64,000 nucleotides of DNA, taken from NCBI GenBank assembly GCA_900548265.1, contig URKG01000004.1, forward strand, positions 1-64,000, in the 5' to 3' direction. The DNA comes from an uncultured Collinsella sp. (GTDB lineage: Bacteria > Actinomycetota > Coriobacteriia > Coriobacteriales > Coriobacteriaceae). Numbering within the stretch: position 1 is the stretch's first letter; the number at the start of each line of letters is the position of its first letter. Positions 49,130-57,947 of the stretch are shown piece after piece. Made by a program: the position numbers and the translations under genes. Under the pieces are notes generated by a model. That model did no database searches, was not told the origin of the DNA, and saw nothing but the letters and a program-made list of their open reading frames with translations.

Positions 49130-51439
49130 ATGGCATTGACCCCCAACGAGGCATATGCGGCCAAGCAGCCGTTTGTGGACAAGGAGACACTCGAGCATAT
49201 CGTCGAGCAGTTCCCCACGCCGTTTCATCTATACGACGAGGCAGGCATCCGCCGCAACATGCAAGAAGTGCGTGACGCCTTTGCATGGAACCCGGGCTTT
49301 AAGGAATACTTTGCCGTCAAGGCCAACCCCAACCCGGCGCTCATCTCCATTCTCAACGAATACGGCTGCGGCTGCGATTGCTCGAGCTATACCGAGCTCA
49401 TGATCGCCCGCTCGCTGGGCATCACGGGACACGACATCATGTTCTCTTCCAACGACACGCCGGCTGCCGACTTTGAGCTCGCCAACAAGCTGGGTGCCAT
49501 CGTCAACTTTGACGACATCAGCCACATCGAGTTCTTTGAGCGTGTTGCGGGGCCCATCCCCAAAACGGTCAGCTGCCGCTTTAATCCAGGCGGCCTGTTC
49601 CAACTCTCCAACGGCATCATGGATAACCCCGGCGACTCCAAGTACGGCATGACCACCGAGCAACTCTTCGAGGCGTTCCGCATGCTCGAGGCCAAGGGCG
49701 CCGAGAATTTTGGCATCCATGCCTTCCTTGCCAGTAACACCGTCACTAACGACTACTACCCCAAGCTCGCGCGCATCCTCTTTGAGCTCGCCGTGCGCTT
49801 GGAGCGCGAGACCGGCGCACACGTCGCCTTCATCAATCTATCCGGCGGAGTCGGCATCCCCTACCTGCCCGAGCAGCAGGCCAACGACATTCACGCCATC
49901 GGCGAGGGAGTGCACGCGGCATACGACGAGATTCTGATTCCCGCCGGCATGGGCGATGTGGCCATCTGCACCGAGATGGGCCGCTTTATGATGGGCCCCT
50001 ACGGCTGCCTGGTCACCAAAGCCATCCACGAGAAGCAGATCTACAAGGACTATATCGGTGTCGATGCAAGTGCCGTCGATTTGATTCGTCCTGCCATGTA
50101 TGGCGCCTACCACCACATTACGGTGATGGGTCAGCCGGGTGGCGCCGACAAGGCCACAGCGCCCGTCACGAACACCTATGACATCACGGGCAATCTATGC
50201 GAGAACAACGACAAGTTCGCTATCGATCGCGAGCTACCGCATATCGACATGGGTGACCTGCTTGTAATCCACGATACCGGTGCCCATGGCTACTCCATGG
50301 GCTACAACTACAACGGCCGCCTGCGCTCCGCCGAGGTCCTGCTGCGCCCCGATGGCTCGGCCGACCTCATCCGACGCGCCGAGCGCCCGGGCGATTACTT
50401 TGCCACGCTCGACGTGCTGCCGTGCGGTCGCGAGCTGTTGGCCAAATCGCGCGCCGAAAGCGCACGCCGTCGCGCTCAGGACGAGCGCCTAGCAGTCGCT
50501 GCTCAATGGAACAAACGCGTCCAGATCGCGGAAGCGAAGGAGAAGAACATGGATATCCGCAATCTCGAGGGCTCAATCGTCGCCCTTGTCACGCCGTTTA
50601 AAAAGGACGGCAGTGTCGACTTTGACGCGCTCGAGCGCCTTATCGATTTCCACCTGCAAAATGGCACTGACGCCATCCTCACCCTGGGTACCACCGGAGA
50701 GAGTGCCACGATGACCGACGACGAGGACAACTCCGTCGTCGCCGCCGTGGTCAAGCATGTTGCAGGACGCGTCCCCGTCATCGCCGGCTCGGGCTCCAAC
50801 TCCACGCAGACCATGCTCACCAAGTCGCTTACTTACCAGGGCTTGGGAGCCGACGGCCTGCTGCTCATTACCCCCTACTACAACAAGTCCAACGAAGAGG
50901 GTATCTACCAGCACTTTAAGACCGTCGCCGATGCCGTGGACATCCCCTGCATCCTGTACAACATCCCCGGCCGCTGTGGCTGCGGCATCAGCGAGCGCAA
51001 CGTAGAACGCCTGGCCGCGCACCCCAACATCATGGGTATTAAGGAGGCCTCGGGCAACGTCGCCTACGCGGCCAAGATCGCCCACCTGCTGTCAGACGAC
51101 TTCCGCATGTACTCGGGCGAGGACGCGCTTACCGTACCGCTCATGAGCCTGGGCGCCTCGGGCACCATCAGCGTGTGGGCAGACGTTCAGCCGCAGCTCG
51201 TGCACGACATGTGCCGCGCCTATCTGGACGGTGACGTGGCACGCGCCCGCGATATCCAGATTGCCGGCCAGCCGCTCATCAATGCCCTCTTTAGCGAGGT
51301 CAACCCCATCCCCGTCAAGGAAGCGCTCGCCCAGATGGGCATGATCGAGGCAAACTGCCGTATGCCGCTGTGCCCCATGGCAGACGACACGCGAGCCGCA
51401 CTTACCGATGCTCTGAAGGGAGCTGGTCTGCTTGATTAA
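49130..51439 (+). CDS. Fused diaminopimelate decarboxylase / dihydrodipicolinate synthase (LysA-DapA)
   Basis: One uninterrupted 769-residue frame. Residues 1 to about 470: PLP-dependent DapDC/LysA (TPFHLYDEAGIRRNM, YFAVKANPNP with the PLP Lys, GGVGIPYLPE, CTEMGRFMMGPYG). Residues about 475-769: DapA (MDIRNLEGSIVALVTPFKKDG, LGTTGESATM, YYNKSNEEGIY, YNIPGRCGCG, GIKEASGN with the Schiff-base Lys). DapA makes the first lysine-branch intermediate and LysA the last step. At the junction the codons GCG AAG GAG AAG AAC ATG form an internal ribosome-binding site and start (ATG at 50550), so DapA might also be made separately. The dapB gene overlaps the end. Confidence 0.9.
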   Translation: MALTPNEAYAAKQPFVDKETLEHIVEQFPTPFHLYDEAGIRRNMQEVRDAFAWNPGFKEYFAVKANPNPALISILNEYGCGCDCSSYTELMIARSLGITGHDIMFSSNDTPAADFELANKLGAIVNFDDISHIEFFERVAGPIPKTVSCRFNPGGLFQLSNGIMDNPGDSKYGMTTEQLFEAFRMLEAKGAENFGIHAFLASNTVTNDYYPKLARILFELAVRLERETGAHVAFINLSGGVGIPYLPEQQANDIHAIGEGVHAAYDEILIPAGMGDVAICTEMGRFMMGPYGCLVTKAIHEKQIYKDYIGVDASAVDLIRPAMYGAYHHITVMGQPGGADKATAPVTNTYDITGNLCENNDKFAIDRELPHIDMGDLLVIHDTGAHGYSMGYNYNGRLRSAEVLLRPDGSADLIRRAERPGDYFATLDVLPCGRELLAKSRAESARRRAQDERLAVAAQWNKRVQIAEAKEKNMDIRNLEGSIVALVTPFKKDGSVDFDALERLIDFHLQNGTDAILTLGTTGESATMTDDEDNSVVAAVVKHVAGRVPVIAGSGSNSTQTMLTKSLTYQGLGADGLLLITPYYNKSNEEGIYQHFKTVADAVDIPCILYNIPGRCGCGISERNVERLAAHPNIMGIKEASGNVAYAAKIAHLLSDDFRMYSGEDALTVPLMSLGASGTISVWADVQPQLVHDMCRAYLDGDVARARDIQIAGQPLINALFSEVNPIPVKEALAQMGMIEANCRMPLCPMADDTRAALTDALKGAGLLD

Positions 51440-52172
51440 GACCGTCATTATGGGAACGGGCCGCATGGGCTCGCTCATCCGCACCACCGCCGAGGGCGTT
51501 GTCGACGCCGGCGGGCAGCCCGTTTTTGATATCGTCGCCCAGATCGGTTTTGATCTGTCCGAGCTCGAGAGCGCCCCGGCGGCCGACGTTATCATCGACT
51601 TCTCGAACGTCGTGACCTTCGATGCCGTCGTCGCCTATGTCGAGCGCACGGGTGCCGCGTTGGTCTCGGGCACCACGGGCTATACGCCCGAGCAGATGGA
51701 CCGTCTGCGTGAGCTGGGCCAGAACACCCGCGTTATGCACTCGGGCAATTACTCCATCGGCATCGCAGCCCTGCGTCATCTAGTGGCCCAGGCCACGCGC
51801 GAGCTGCCCGGCTTTGACTGCGAGATTGTCGAGACGCACCACAATCAAAAGGTCGACGCCCCCAGCGGCACCGCCAAGCTGCTGCTCGACGCCGTAGTCG
51901 AGGCCGAACCCGAGGCAGGCTACCACCCCGTCTACGGACGCGAGGGCATGTGCGGCGCTCGCGATCCCAAGGAAATCGGTATGCACTCGCTGCGCGGCGG
52001 CACCGTCGCCGGCGTGCACGAGGTGAGCTTCTTTGGCCAGGACGAGGAGGTCACGCTCACCCACCGCGCCACGAGCCGCCAGATCTTCGTCAACGGCGCC
52101 CTGGCTGCCGCCCAGAAGCTCGTCACCCGCGACCCCGGCTTCTACACCTTCGATCAGGTCATGTTTGCCTAA
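51432..52172 (+). CDS. dapB: 4-hydroxy-tetrahydrodipicolinate reductase
   Basis: 246 residues. Rossmann start IKTVIMGTGRMGSLI, SGTTGYTPEQM, and the signature EIVETHHNQKVDAPSGTAK, which binds the substrate. It reduces the DapA product with NAD(P)H. A TTG start at 51432 with AAGGGAG upstream overlaps the previous stop by 8 bases; the next ATG would remove the nucleotide-binding strand. Third enzyme activity of the operon. Confidence 0.95.
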   Translation: MIKTVIMGTGRMGSLIRTTAEGVVDAGGQPVFDIVAQIGFDLSELESAPAADVIIDFSNVVTFDAVVAYVERTGAALVSGTTGYTPEQMDRLRELGQNTRVMHSGNYSIGIAALRHLVAQATRELPGFDCEIVETHHNQKVDAPSGTAKLLLDAVVEAEPEAGYHPVYGREGMCGARDPKEIGMHSLRGGTVAGVHEVSFFGQDEEVTLTHRATSRQIFVNGALAAAQKLVTRDPGFYTFDQVMFA

Positions 52173-52211
52173 CCAGGTATCAACCGTATCCACGCAAAGG
52201 AGAAACAGCAT

Positions 52212-52931
52212 ATGAGTAACGCAGCCGAGATGGATGCACAGGAAATTATCAACTACATCGCCACCGCGCCCAAGAAGACGCCTGTTAAGCTGTACGTGCG
52301 CGAGAAGCCCGGCATGAAGGTTGCCTGGGGCGACGCACATGTCTACGGTGGCCGTCGCGGCAAGACCGTCTTTGGCGACTGGGATGAGCTCAAGGCCATC
52401 CTCGATGCCAATGCCGACTCCATCGACTACTACGATGTCGAGAATGACTGCCGCAACTCTGCCGTGCCCATGCTCGACCTTAAGGGCATCAACGCCCGCA
52501 TCGAGCCGGGCGCGATCATCCGCGACCGCGTCGAGATCGGCGACCGCGCCGTCATCATGATGGGCGCCATCATCAACATCGGCTCCGTCATTGGCGAAGG
52601 CTCTATGATTGATATGGGCGCCGTCCTGGGCGGCCGCGCAACCGTGGGCAAGAACTGCCACATCGGCGCCGGCACCGTACTGGCAGGCGTCGTTGAGCCC
52701 GCCAGCGCCACGCCCGTCATCATCGAGGACGATGTCATGATCGGCGCCAACGCCGTGGTCCTGGAGGGCGTGCGCGTGGGCAAGGGCGCCGTCGTGGCTG
52801 CCGGTGCCGTGTGCGTCGAGGACGTCCCCGCCGGCGCCGTCGTGGCCGGTGTCCCCGCCCGCGTCATCAAGATGCGCGATGAGAAGACCGACAGCAAGAC
52901 CGGCCTGGAAGAGGGCTTACGTCAGCTGTAG
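52212..52931 (+). CDS. dapH: Tetrahydrodipicolinate N-acetyltransferase
   Basis: 239 residues. N-terminal DapH domain (MDAQEIINYIATAPKKTPVKLYVRE in gist), then left-handed beta-helix hexapeptide repeats (GAIIRDRVEIGDRAVIMMGA, GRATVGKNCHIGAGTVLAG, GKGAVVAAGAVCVEDVPAGA). The N-terminus and length fit the acetyltransferase (DapH/DapD of Gram-positives), not the succinyltransferase, so lysine is made by the acetylated DAP route. An AAAGGAG site lies 9 bases before the ATG. Confidence 0.93.
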   Translation: MSNAAEMDAQEIINYIATAPKKTPVKLYVREKPGMKVAWGDAHVYGGRRGKTVFGDWDELKAILDANADSIDYYDVENDCRNSAVPMLDLKGINARIEPGAIIRDRVEIGDRAVIMMGAIINIGSVIGEGSMIDMGAVLGGRATVGKNCHIGAGTVLAGVVEPASATPVIIEDDVMIGANAVVLEGVRVGKGAVVAAGAVCVEDVPAGAVVAGVPARVIKMRDEKTDSKTGLEEGLRQL

Positions 52932-52932
52932 G

Positions 52933-53080
52933 GTTACGCGGTTTTACTAAACCGCGTAACTAGTCGACGCTGCAAACGACCCAGAGCGGCAATCTGACGT
53001 TCAATTGTCGGGCATGACCAGAAGGTCAATGCCCTCCTCTTTCACGTCACCTTGCTCGCTCTGGGTCGTTTTCGCTGACG
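52933..53080 (-). repeat. Family A structured palindromic element (copy 2)
   Basis: A 12-bp hairpin (52933-52944 with 52949-52960), the TCGACGCTGC linker, then the long palindrome with a 14-bp outer stem (52975-52988 with 53057-53070). On the minus strand it matches 5257-5402 almost base for base through the core, including GTGAAAGAGGAG and TTGAACGTCAG. Four of the 14 outer pairs differ between the copies and all four are compensated. It sits between the convergent dapH and nucleoid-protein genes. Confidence 0.88.
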
Positions 53081-53178
53081 TATGCTCAACCTGCAACGTA
53101 ATTCAGCCCCAAGCAACAAAGGCCGAAACCCCATCCAGGGCTCCGGCCTTTGCTTTCCCGCTGTAGGCGTAACACAAC

Positions 53179-54183
53179 TTATCGATTCTCGATGCTGCCG
53201 ATGTTTTTGAGCTCGATAGAGATGAGGCCGTTGGGCTCGTTGACGAACTCAATGTACTCGGAGTTCGAACCCATCTCGGCCGGGAAGCTGATCTCGATAC
53301 CCGTGTCGGTACGGATCTTGTGATTGCGCACGGCCGCGCGCTCGACCTGCTTGCGCTCCACGGGCACGCGCTCGGGCACCTTCTCCTCGGTCAGTGCCGC
53401 ACGCACGCTCTCCTTGATAACCGGCTCGTCCTCAAAGACCTCATCGACGATATCCCAAGGCGGCAGCTCCTCGTCATCCTCAACCTTCTCGGCAACGGCG
53501 GCTTTGACCTTAGCGAGCGCTACAGCCGTGTTGGCACCGTGCTCCTCGGCGACTTCCTCGACCACACGCGTCACGGTGTCGATGACCTCCTTGCCCGATA
53601 CACCCGTGTCGCACTGAAGCAGGCCATCGGGGATAAGCATGCGGTCCTCGCCGGCGATCTTGCGCTTCTTGTCCACATAGCCGATCTCCATGGTGCTCGC
53701 GCGCACGATGGCATAGCTCGGCACCTTTTGCGAGGGGTTCGGCAGAATGGCGTAGTGGCGCGCGATGTCGTTGCGCACCTCCCCTTCCTCGCGGCCCACT
53801 TCGTGCATAAAGGCCTGCTTGGAGCCCAGCAGCATCACGGCAAACCAGCGGGCATCCTCATCGTCGTCAAAATCAGCCACGAGCACGTCGGTGGACTCAG
53901 CTTTCTCGGCCTTGGTGAGTTCGGAAGAGATGAACTCCGCAATCTGCTGCGACAGGTCCACGAACTCACGCTCACCAAAGAAATAGCTCTTGAGCTCGCC
54001 GCCGAATGCGGAGTTCTCGGCAAACGTGGCACGCTTGTTATCGGCCGAAGTGCGCGCGCGACGCAGATGTGTGGTCACGAAGTTGCGGACAGTACGGCTT
54101 TCGATATCCAACTCGCGCTGGCTCATGACGTTGACGGCAGAGTCAAAGTCCAGGATATGCAGAATCGCGTGATTGATTTTCAT
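53179..54183 (-). CDS. Nucleoid-associated protein (NdpA/YejK family)
   Basis: 334 residues. MKINHAILHILDFDSAVNVMSQRELD is the characteristic start of the 37-kDa nucleoid-associated protein family; GLLQCDTGVSGKEVIDTVTRVVEE and the C-terminal EISFPAEMGSNSEYIEFVNEP also fit. It is a cytosolic DNA-binding protein of poorly known role. ATG at 54183 chosen because GGAA lies 8 bases upstream; the ATG three codons earlier is too close to that site. Confidence 0.85.
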   Translation of the reverse strand: MKINHAILHILDFDSAVNVMSQRELDIESRTVRNFVTTHLRRARTSADNKRATFAENSAFGGELKSYFFGEREFVDLSQQIAEFISSELTKAEKAESTDVLVADFDDDEDARWFAVMLLGSKQAFMHEVGREEGEVRNDIARHYAILPNPSQKVPSYAIVRASTMEIGYVDKKRKIAGEDRMLIPDGLLQCDTGVSGKEVIDTVTRVVEEVAEEHGANTAVALAKVKAAVAEKVEDDEELPPWDIVDEVFEDEPVIKESVRAALTEEKVPERVPVERKQVERAAVRNHKIRTDTGIEISFPAEMGSNSEYIEFVNEPNGLISIELKNIGSIENR

Positions 54184-54257
54184 ATACGGCATTCCGTTCT
54201 AGATCGATTTCGGCACGAATCAGTATAGCGGTCGAGCCCGCCCCAGGCGCTTCGAAG

Positions 54258-54291
54258 ATTGGTGCATCGGGGACAGGTTGCTTGCACCAAT
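54258..54291 (+). repeat. Short hairpin repeat with GGGGACAGGTT loop (copy a)
   Basis: ATTGGTGCA/TGCACCAAT perfect 9-bp stem with a 16-base loop containing CGGGGACAGGTTG. A direct copy with the same stem tip (TGGTGCA) and loop (TTGGGGTCAGGTTACT) is at 55485-55515, so the two flank the DUF2974 gene. Confidence 0.7.
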
Positions 54292-54293
54292 GG

Positions 54294-55454
54294 TTAGCGC
54301 AGGAGCTCGGACTGCCAAGCCTCGAGCTGTTCTGCCAAACTCTTGCCGGCAGCGGGCACGTCAATCTGGGGTCGTTTGGGCAGCAGCGCACACTTAAGAA
54401 TCGCAACGATGGTCTGCGAGACAAAGCGTCGCGTATCCTTGTCAAAGCCTTGCGCTGCCTGGAGCATCACGGGTAGGCTCTCGCGCAGATTCCCAGCGAT
54501 ATCCGCAAACCGCTCAGCACCCGTAGCCTCAAACACGGAGAACAACGCATCTACAAAACGCTCGCGTTCGCTAGGCGACACTGCAAGCAGCATCTCACGA
54601 ATGGAACCATCAACGTATCGAGCACCGGCAGACAGGCGCTCACAGTACACGAAGTCGTGACCATCAACCACCCAGCTAAAGGGATTGTGCTGCAGCAGGC
54701 TGAACTCGGTGCTCTCAACGATGGCATAGTCCTCCTGTGTCTCGAACATCATGCCAAAGATCGACGACCGAGGTAGCGTCTTGTCGATTCGACCGGAAAG
54801 ATCGGCAAAGGCGTCGCCGTTCAGAAACTCCTCGACGAAGCCCGGGCCATCATGGGAATACGCCCGTTCGATTCGTTCACGGGCAACATCGGAGCACATC
54901 GCTGCACCGTACACCGCAAGGTTTCCACCCTTGGAATGACCCCCGCACAAAAGCGGCCCGCCAATCGCATCCGCCGCCTCGTCCACATAACGTGCCGCGG
55001 ATTCCTGGGCCGGCACAAGACACCGGAACGCCATGTTAAAGTCTTCTTTCCAGCCCACAATCGTACTATCGGTCCCCCGTAAGGAAAGATAACTAAACCC
55101 CGCCGGAAACCGGAACGCCATGGCTGCGAACTGCTCCGTCGCCACCATATCGCTCACAGCACGATAGCCGCAAACGTGCACGCCACGGTAGCGAGGACTT
55201 GCTGCCACGGCCTCCAACAAGGCCCTGCTCCCCTCCGGGTCCCACAAGTCGTCAATCATGTCCCGGTAGCACTCGGCACGCAGCAGCTCGCGTACGTCTA
55301 GGCCCTGCCAGTTCGTCAGCTCCGCCATATCACCCGGCAAACGCAAATAGGACAACCACGCAAAGACGAGGCTATCCACCGCGCAGAACGGCCGCTCCTC
55401 AAACGGATCAAACGCTGTCTGGGCATAGGTCAAAAAATTAGGCGAATCCGACAT
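54294..55454 (-). CDS. DUF2974 (Mbeg1-like) alpha/beta-hydrolase
   Basis: 386 residues. The nucleophile elbow is LLCGGHSKGGNLAVYGA (GHSxGG), with an acid in the FRFPAGFSYLSLRGTDSTI region and PFSWVVDGHDFVYCERL near the C-terminus. This is the DUF2974 family of lipase-like proteins common in gut Firmicutes and Actinobacteria, with no established substrate. No signal peptide is seen. It is a solitary gene flanked on both sides by copies of a 31-34-base hairpin repeat. Confidence 0.85.
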   Translation of the reverse strand: MSDSPNFLTYAQTAFDPFEERPFCAVDSLVFAWLSYLRLPGDMAELTNWQGLDVRELLRAECYRDMIDDLWDPEGSRALLEAVAASPRYRGVHVCGYRAVSDMVATEQFAAMAFRFPAGFSYLSLRGTDSTIVGWKEDFNMAFRCLVPAQESAARYVDEAADAIGGPLLCGGHSKGGNLAVYGAAMCSDVARERIERAYSHDGPGFVEEFLNGDAFADLSGRIDKTLPRSSIFGMMFETQEDYAIVESTEFSLLQHNPFSWVVDGHDFVYCERLSAGARYVDGSIREMLLAVSPSERERFVDALFSVFEATGAERFADIAGNLRESLPVMLQAAQGFDKDTRRFVSQTIVAILKCALLPKRPQIDVPAAGKSLAEQLEAWQSELLR

Positions 55455-55484
55455 GGCCCTCCCATCAACTATGGTGCATTGGGA

Positions 55485-55515
55485 TGGTGCATTGGGGTCA
55501 GGTTACTTTGCACCA
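55485..55515 (+). repeat. Short hairpin repeat with GGGGTCAGGTT loop (copy b)
   Basis: TGGTGCA/TGCACCA stem with a 17-base loop. Immediately upstream the words ATGGTGCATTGGG are tandemly repeated (55471-55496). A related hairpin with AACCTGTCCC in its loop lies at about 39586-39610 after the ECF operon. Confidence 0.65.
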
Positions 55516-55517
55516 AA

Positions 55518-55550
55518 AAGGCGCCCGGACCGTGTGGGCCCGGACGCCTT
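55518..55550 (-). terminator. Terminator of ldh
   Basis: AAGGCG-C-CCGG/CCGG-A-CGCCTT stem; on the minus strand it ends in GCCTTTTTGG. 31 bases after the ldh stop. Confidence 0.85.
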
Positions 55551-55581
55551 CATTGTAGCTTTTCGCTCTAGCGAGCTTGAT

Positions 55582-56532
55582 TTAGCAGGAGAAATCGACG
55601 CTGTCGATGATGTCCTTGAGGGCCTTGGCGGAGACGGTGAGCTCATGCTGCTCGTCGTCGTTCAGCGGCACGGGGACGCGGCAGACAACGCCGTCGCGGC
55701 CAACGACGGTCGGCATGGAGATGGCAAGATCGGACAGGCCATACTCGCCCACCATGAGCGAAGAGACGGGCAGAACGGTCTGCTCATCGCGCATGACGGC
55801 GGTGCAGATGCGCTTGACGGCCATGGCGACGCCATAGTAGGTGGCGTGCTTCTTCTCGATGATGGTGTAGGCGGAGTTCTTGACGTCCTCGGCGATGCGC
55901 TTCTCGGCAGCCTCATGCTCCAAGTGGCCGTGAAGCTCACAGAAAGTGTTCAGCGGAACGCCGGCAACCTGAGCGCTGGACCAAGCGACAAACTCGGAGT
56001 CGCCGTGCTCGCCCATGACATAGGCCTGGACATCGCGCGGGTCAACCTCGACGTGGGCACCAAGCATCTGCTGCAGGCGGCCGGTGTCGAGCACGGTACC
56101 GGAACCGATGACGTGGCCCTCGGGCAGGCCGGACATCTTGATGGCGGCGTAGGTCAGGACATCGACCGGGTTGGAGACGATTAGCAGAATGCCGTCGAAG
56201 CCGGACTTCTTAATCTCGGGGATAATGGACTTAAAGATGCTGACGTTCTTGTTGACCAGGTCCAGGCGGGTCTCACCGGGCTTCTGGGCAGCGCCAGCAG
56301 TGACGACGATCATGGCGGCGTCGGCGACATCGGAATAATCGCCGGCGTAGATCTTCATCGGCTCGGCAAACGTCATGCCGTGCGCGATATCCAGGGCCTC
56401 ACCCTCGGCACGGTTCTTGTCCACGTCGATGAGGACCATCTCGGAGAACAGACCACTCTGCATCAGTGCGAACGCCGAAGACGAACCGACGAAACCGCAG
56501 CCGACAATAGCGACCTTCTTCTCGTTAACCAT
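55582..56532 (-). CDS. ldh: L-lactate dehydrogenase
   Basis: 316 residues. NAD-binding start KKVAIVGCGFVGSSSAFALM, VVTAGAAQKPGETRLDL, ILLIVSNPVDVLTY, and the active-site GEHGDSEFVAWS (His). The Gln of AQKPGETR indicates lactate rather than malate specificity. It regenerates NAD+ by reducing pyruvate. ATG at 56532 with GGGAG 8 bases upstream; the longer frame was rejected. A terminator-like hairpin lies in its leader. Confidence 0.95.
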   Translation of the reverse strand: MVNEKKVAIVGCGFVGSSSAFALMQSGLFSEMVLIDVDKNRAEGEALDIAHGMTFAEPMKIYAGDYSDVADAAMIVVTAGAAQKPGETRLDLVNKNVSIFKSIIPEIKKSGFDGILLIVSNPVDVLTYAAIKMSGLPEGHVIGSGTVLDTGRLQQMLGAHVEVDPRDVQAYVMGEHGDSEFVAWSSAQVAGVPLNTFCELHGHLEHEAAEKRIAEDVKNSAYTIIEKKHATYYGVAMAVKRICTAVMRDEQTVLPVSSLMVGEYGLSDLAISMPTVVGRDGVVCRVPVPLNDDEQHELTVSAKALKDIIDSVDFSC

Positions 56533-56559
56533 TAGAAACTCCCATCTCTCTCCACAAAC

Positions 56560-56700
56560 AAGCCGCCCGGGAACGACCCGAGCGGCTTGCCGTAATCCCA
56601 ATACATCCAATCGGGACTTTGATTATGCTCCTATTCGCAGCCAAAAATCGACCGTTTACCGAAATTGTTTGCAGTATTCGTAAAATAACTGCACGAAATC
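56560..56700 (-). promoter_or_regulatory. ldh leader: terminator-like hairpin and operator candidates
   Basis: AAGCCGCCCGGG/CCCGAGCGGCTT (56560-56571, 56577-56588; one G-U pair) followed on the minus strand by GTTTGT lies 28 bases before the ldh start. It is either the end of the upstream aminotransferase transcript or an attenuator. Upstream are an inverted repeat TGCAGT..ACTGCA (56670-56693) and GGTAAACGGT (minus strand, 56651-56660), which matches the motif found at the arcA promoters. Confidence 0.45.
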
Positions 56701-56733
56701 GGTTTCGAGCTATTGACGAGTCGAAATAGGTTT

Positions 56734-57897
56734 CTAATACAAGCCCGCCTCGCGAATGGCCTCGACAGCCAAAGCGATCTGATCGGGCGGCAGGACCAGC
56801 GCCATACGCACGTGCCCCTCGCCCGAAGGGCCAAAGCTCGCGCCCGGCGTCACCACAACGCCGGCCTTCTCCATAAGCTCCTCGCAAAACGCCATAGAAT
56901 CGGTGCGACCACCGGGAAGCTTGGCCCACACAAACATAGAGCCATGCGCGTTGGGTCGCTCCCAGCCCAGGCCCTCAAGACCGTCGCACAGGGCATCGCG
57001 GCGCTCCTGGTACTTCAGACGCTGCGCCTCGACCTCATCGCGCGGACCGTTCAGGCAGGCGATAGCAGCCTTCTGGATCGGGAAAAACATACCAAAGTCA
57101 ATCTGGCTGCGCAGCTTGGCAAAGGCCGAGACCACATCCTCGCGACCGACCAAAAAGCCGATGCGGGCACCGGTGACGTTAAACGACTTAGAGAGCGAGA
57201 AGAACTCCACGCCCACCTCGAGCGCGCCAGGGTACTGCAGGAAGCTGCCACCCGGCTCGCCGTCGAACACGATGTCGGAGTATGCGTTGTCGTGAACGAT
57301 GAGCAGGTCGTGCTCGCGGGCGAAAGTGATGATCTCCTCGTAGATCTCGGGCGTGCCCACCGAGCCGACCGGGTTCGCGGGCAGCGACACGATCATATAC
57401 TTGGCACGATCGGCCACCTCGGGATCGATACCCGCCACATAGGGCAGGTAATTATGCTCGGCAACCAGCGGATAGTATTCGAGCTTGGCATCGGCGATCT
57501 TGGCACCCGCCTCAAAGACCGGGTAGCACGGATCGGGAACCAGAATGGTGTCACCCGGATCGAGCAGGGCCAGGCCCAAATGGCCCACGCCCTCCTGCGT
57601 GCCGTTGCACGACTGCACCATAGACGGCGTAATGCCCGAAACGCCAAAGCGACGCTCATAGTAATCGCACACGGCTTGCTTGAGTTCGGGCAGGTCGCGC
57701 AGGGCATACTTCCACATCTCGGGATCTTGGGCTGCCTGCGTGAGCGCCTCGACCACGTGGTCGTACGGCTTAAAGTCGGGCGTGCCCACGCTCATGTTGT
57801 AAATGGTCTTGCCCTGAGCCTTCAGCGCGAGAAGCTTGTTGTTGAGCGAGGCGAAGACCTCCGCGCCAAAGCGGTCGAGACGCTGCGATGCCTGCAT
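56734..57897 (-). CDS. PLP-dependent aminotransferase, candidate N-acetyl-LL-DAP aminotransferase
   Basis: 387 residues. Fold-type I motifs: YNMSVGTPDFKPYDHVVEAL, SLPANPVGSVGTPEIYEE, LLIVHDNAYSDIVFDG, and the PLP Lys in EFFSLSKSFNVTGARIGF. The sequence resembles LL-diaminopimelate aminotransferase and PatA-like enzymes. PatA of Bacillus is the N-acetyl-LL-diaminopimelate aminotransferase that the acetylated lysine pathway encoded 4 kb away would need; this link is inference. ATG at 57897 with AAAGGTGA upstream. Confidence 0.82.
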   Translation of the reverse strand: MQASQRLDRFGAEVFASLNNKLLALKAQGKTIYNMSVGTPDFKPYDHVVEALTQAAQDPEMWKYALRDLPELKQAVCDYYERRFGVSGITPSMVQSCNGTQEGVGHLGLALLDPGDTILVPDPCYPVFEAGAKIADAKLEYYPLVAEHNYLPYVAGIDPEVADRAKYMIVSLPANPVGSVGTPEIYEEIITFAREHDLLIVHDNAYSDIVFDGEPGGSFLQYPGALEVGVEFFSLSKSFNVTGARIGFLVGREDVVSAFAKLRSQIDFGMFFPIQKAAIACLNGPRDEVEAQRLKYQERRDALCDGLEGLGWERPNAHGSMFVWAKLPGGRTDSMAFCEELMEKAGVVVTPGASFGPSGEGHVRMALVLPPDQIALAVEAIREAGLY

Positions 57898-57921
57898 GGT
57901 GTCACCTTTCGATATGAAAAA

Positions 57922-57947
57922 CGCGGCGCTCCGACAAGAGCGCCGCG
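57922..57947 (-). terminator. Terminator of nadE
   Basis: CGCGGCGCT/AGCGCCGCG stem with an 8-base loop; followed by GTTTTTCAT on the minus strand. Confidence 0.88.
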
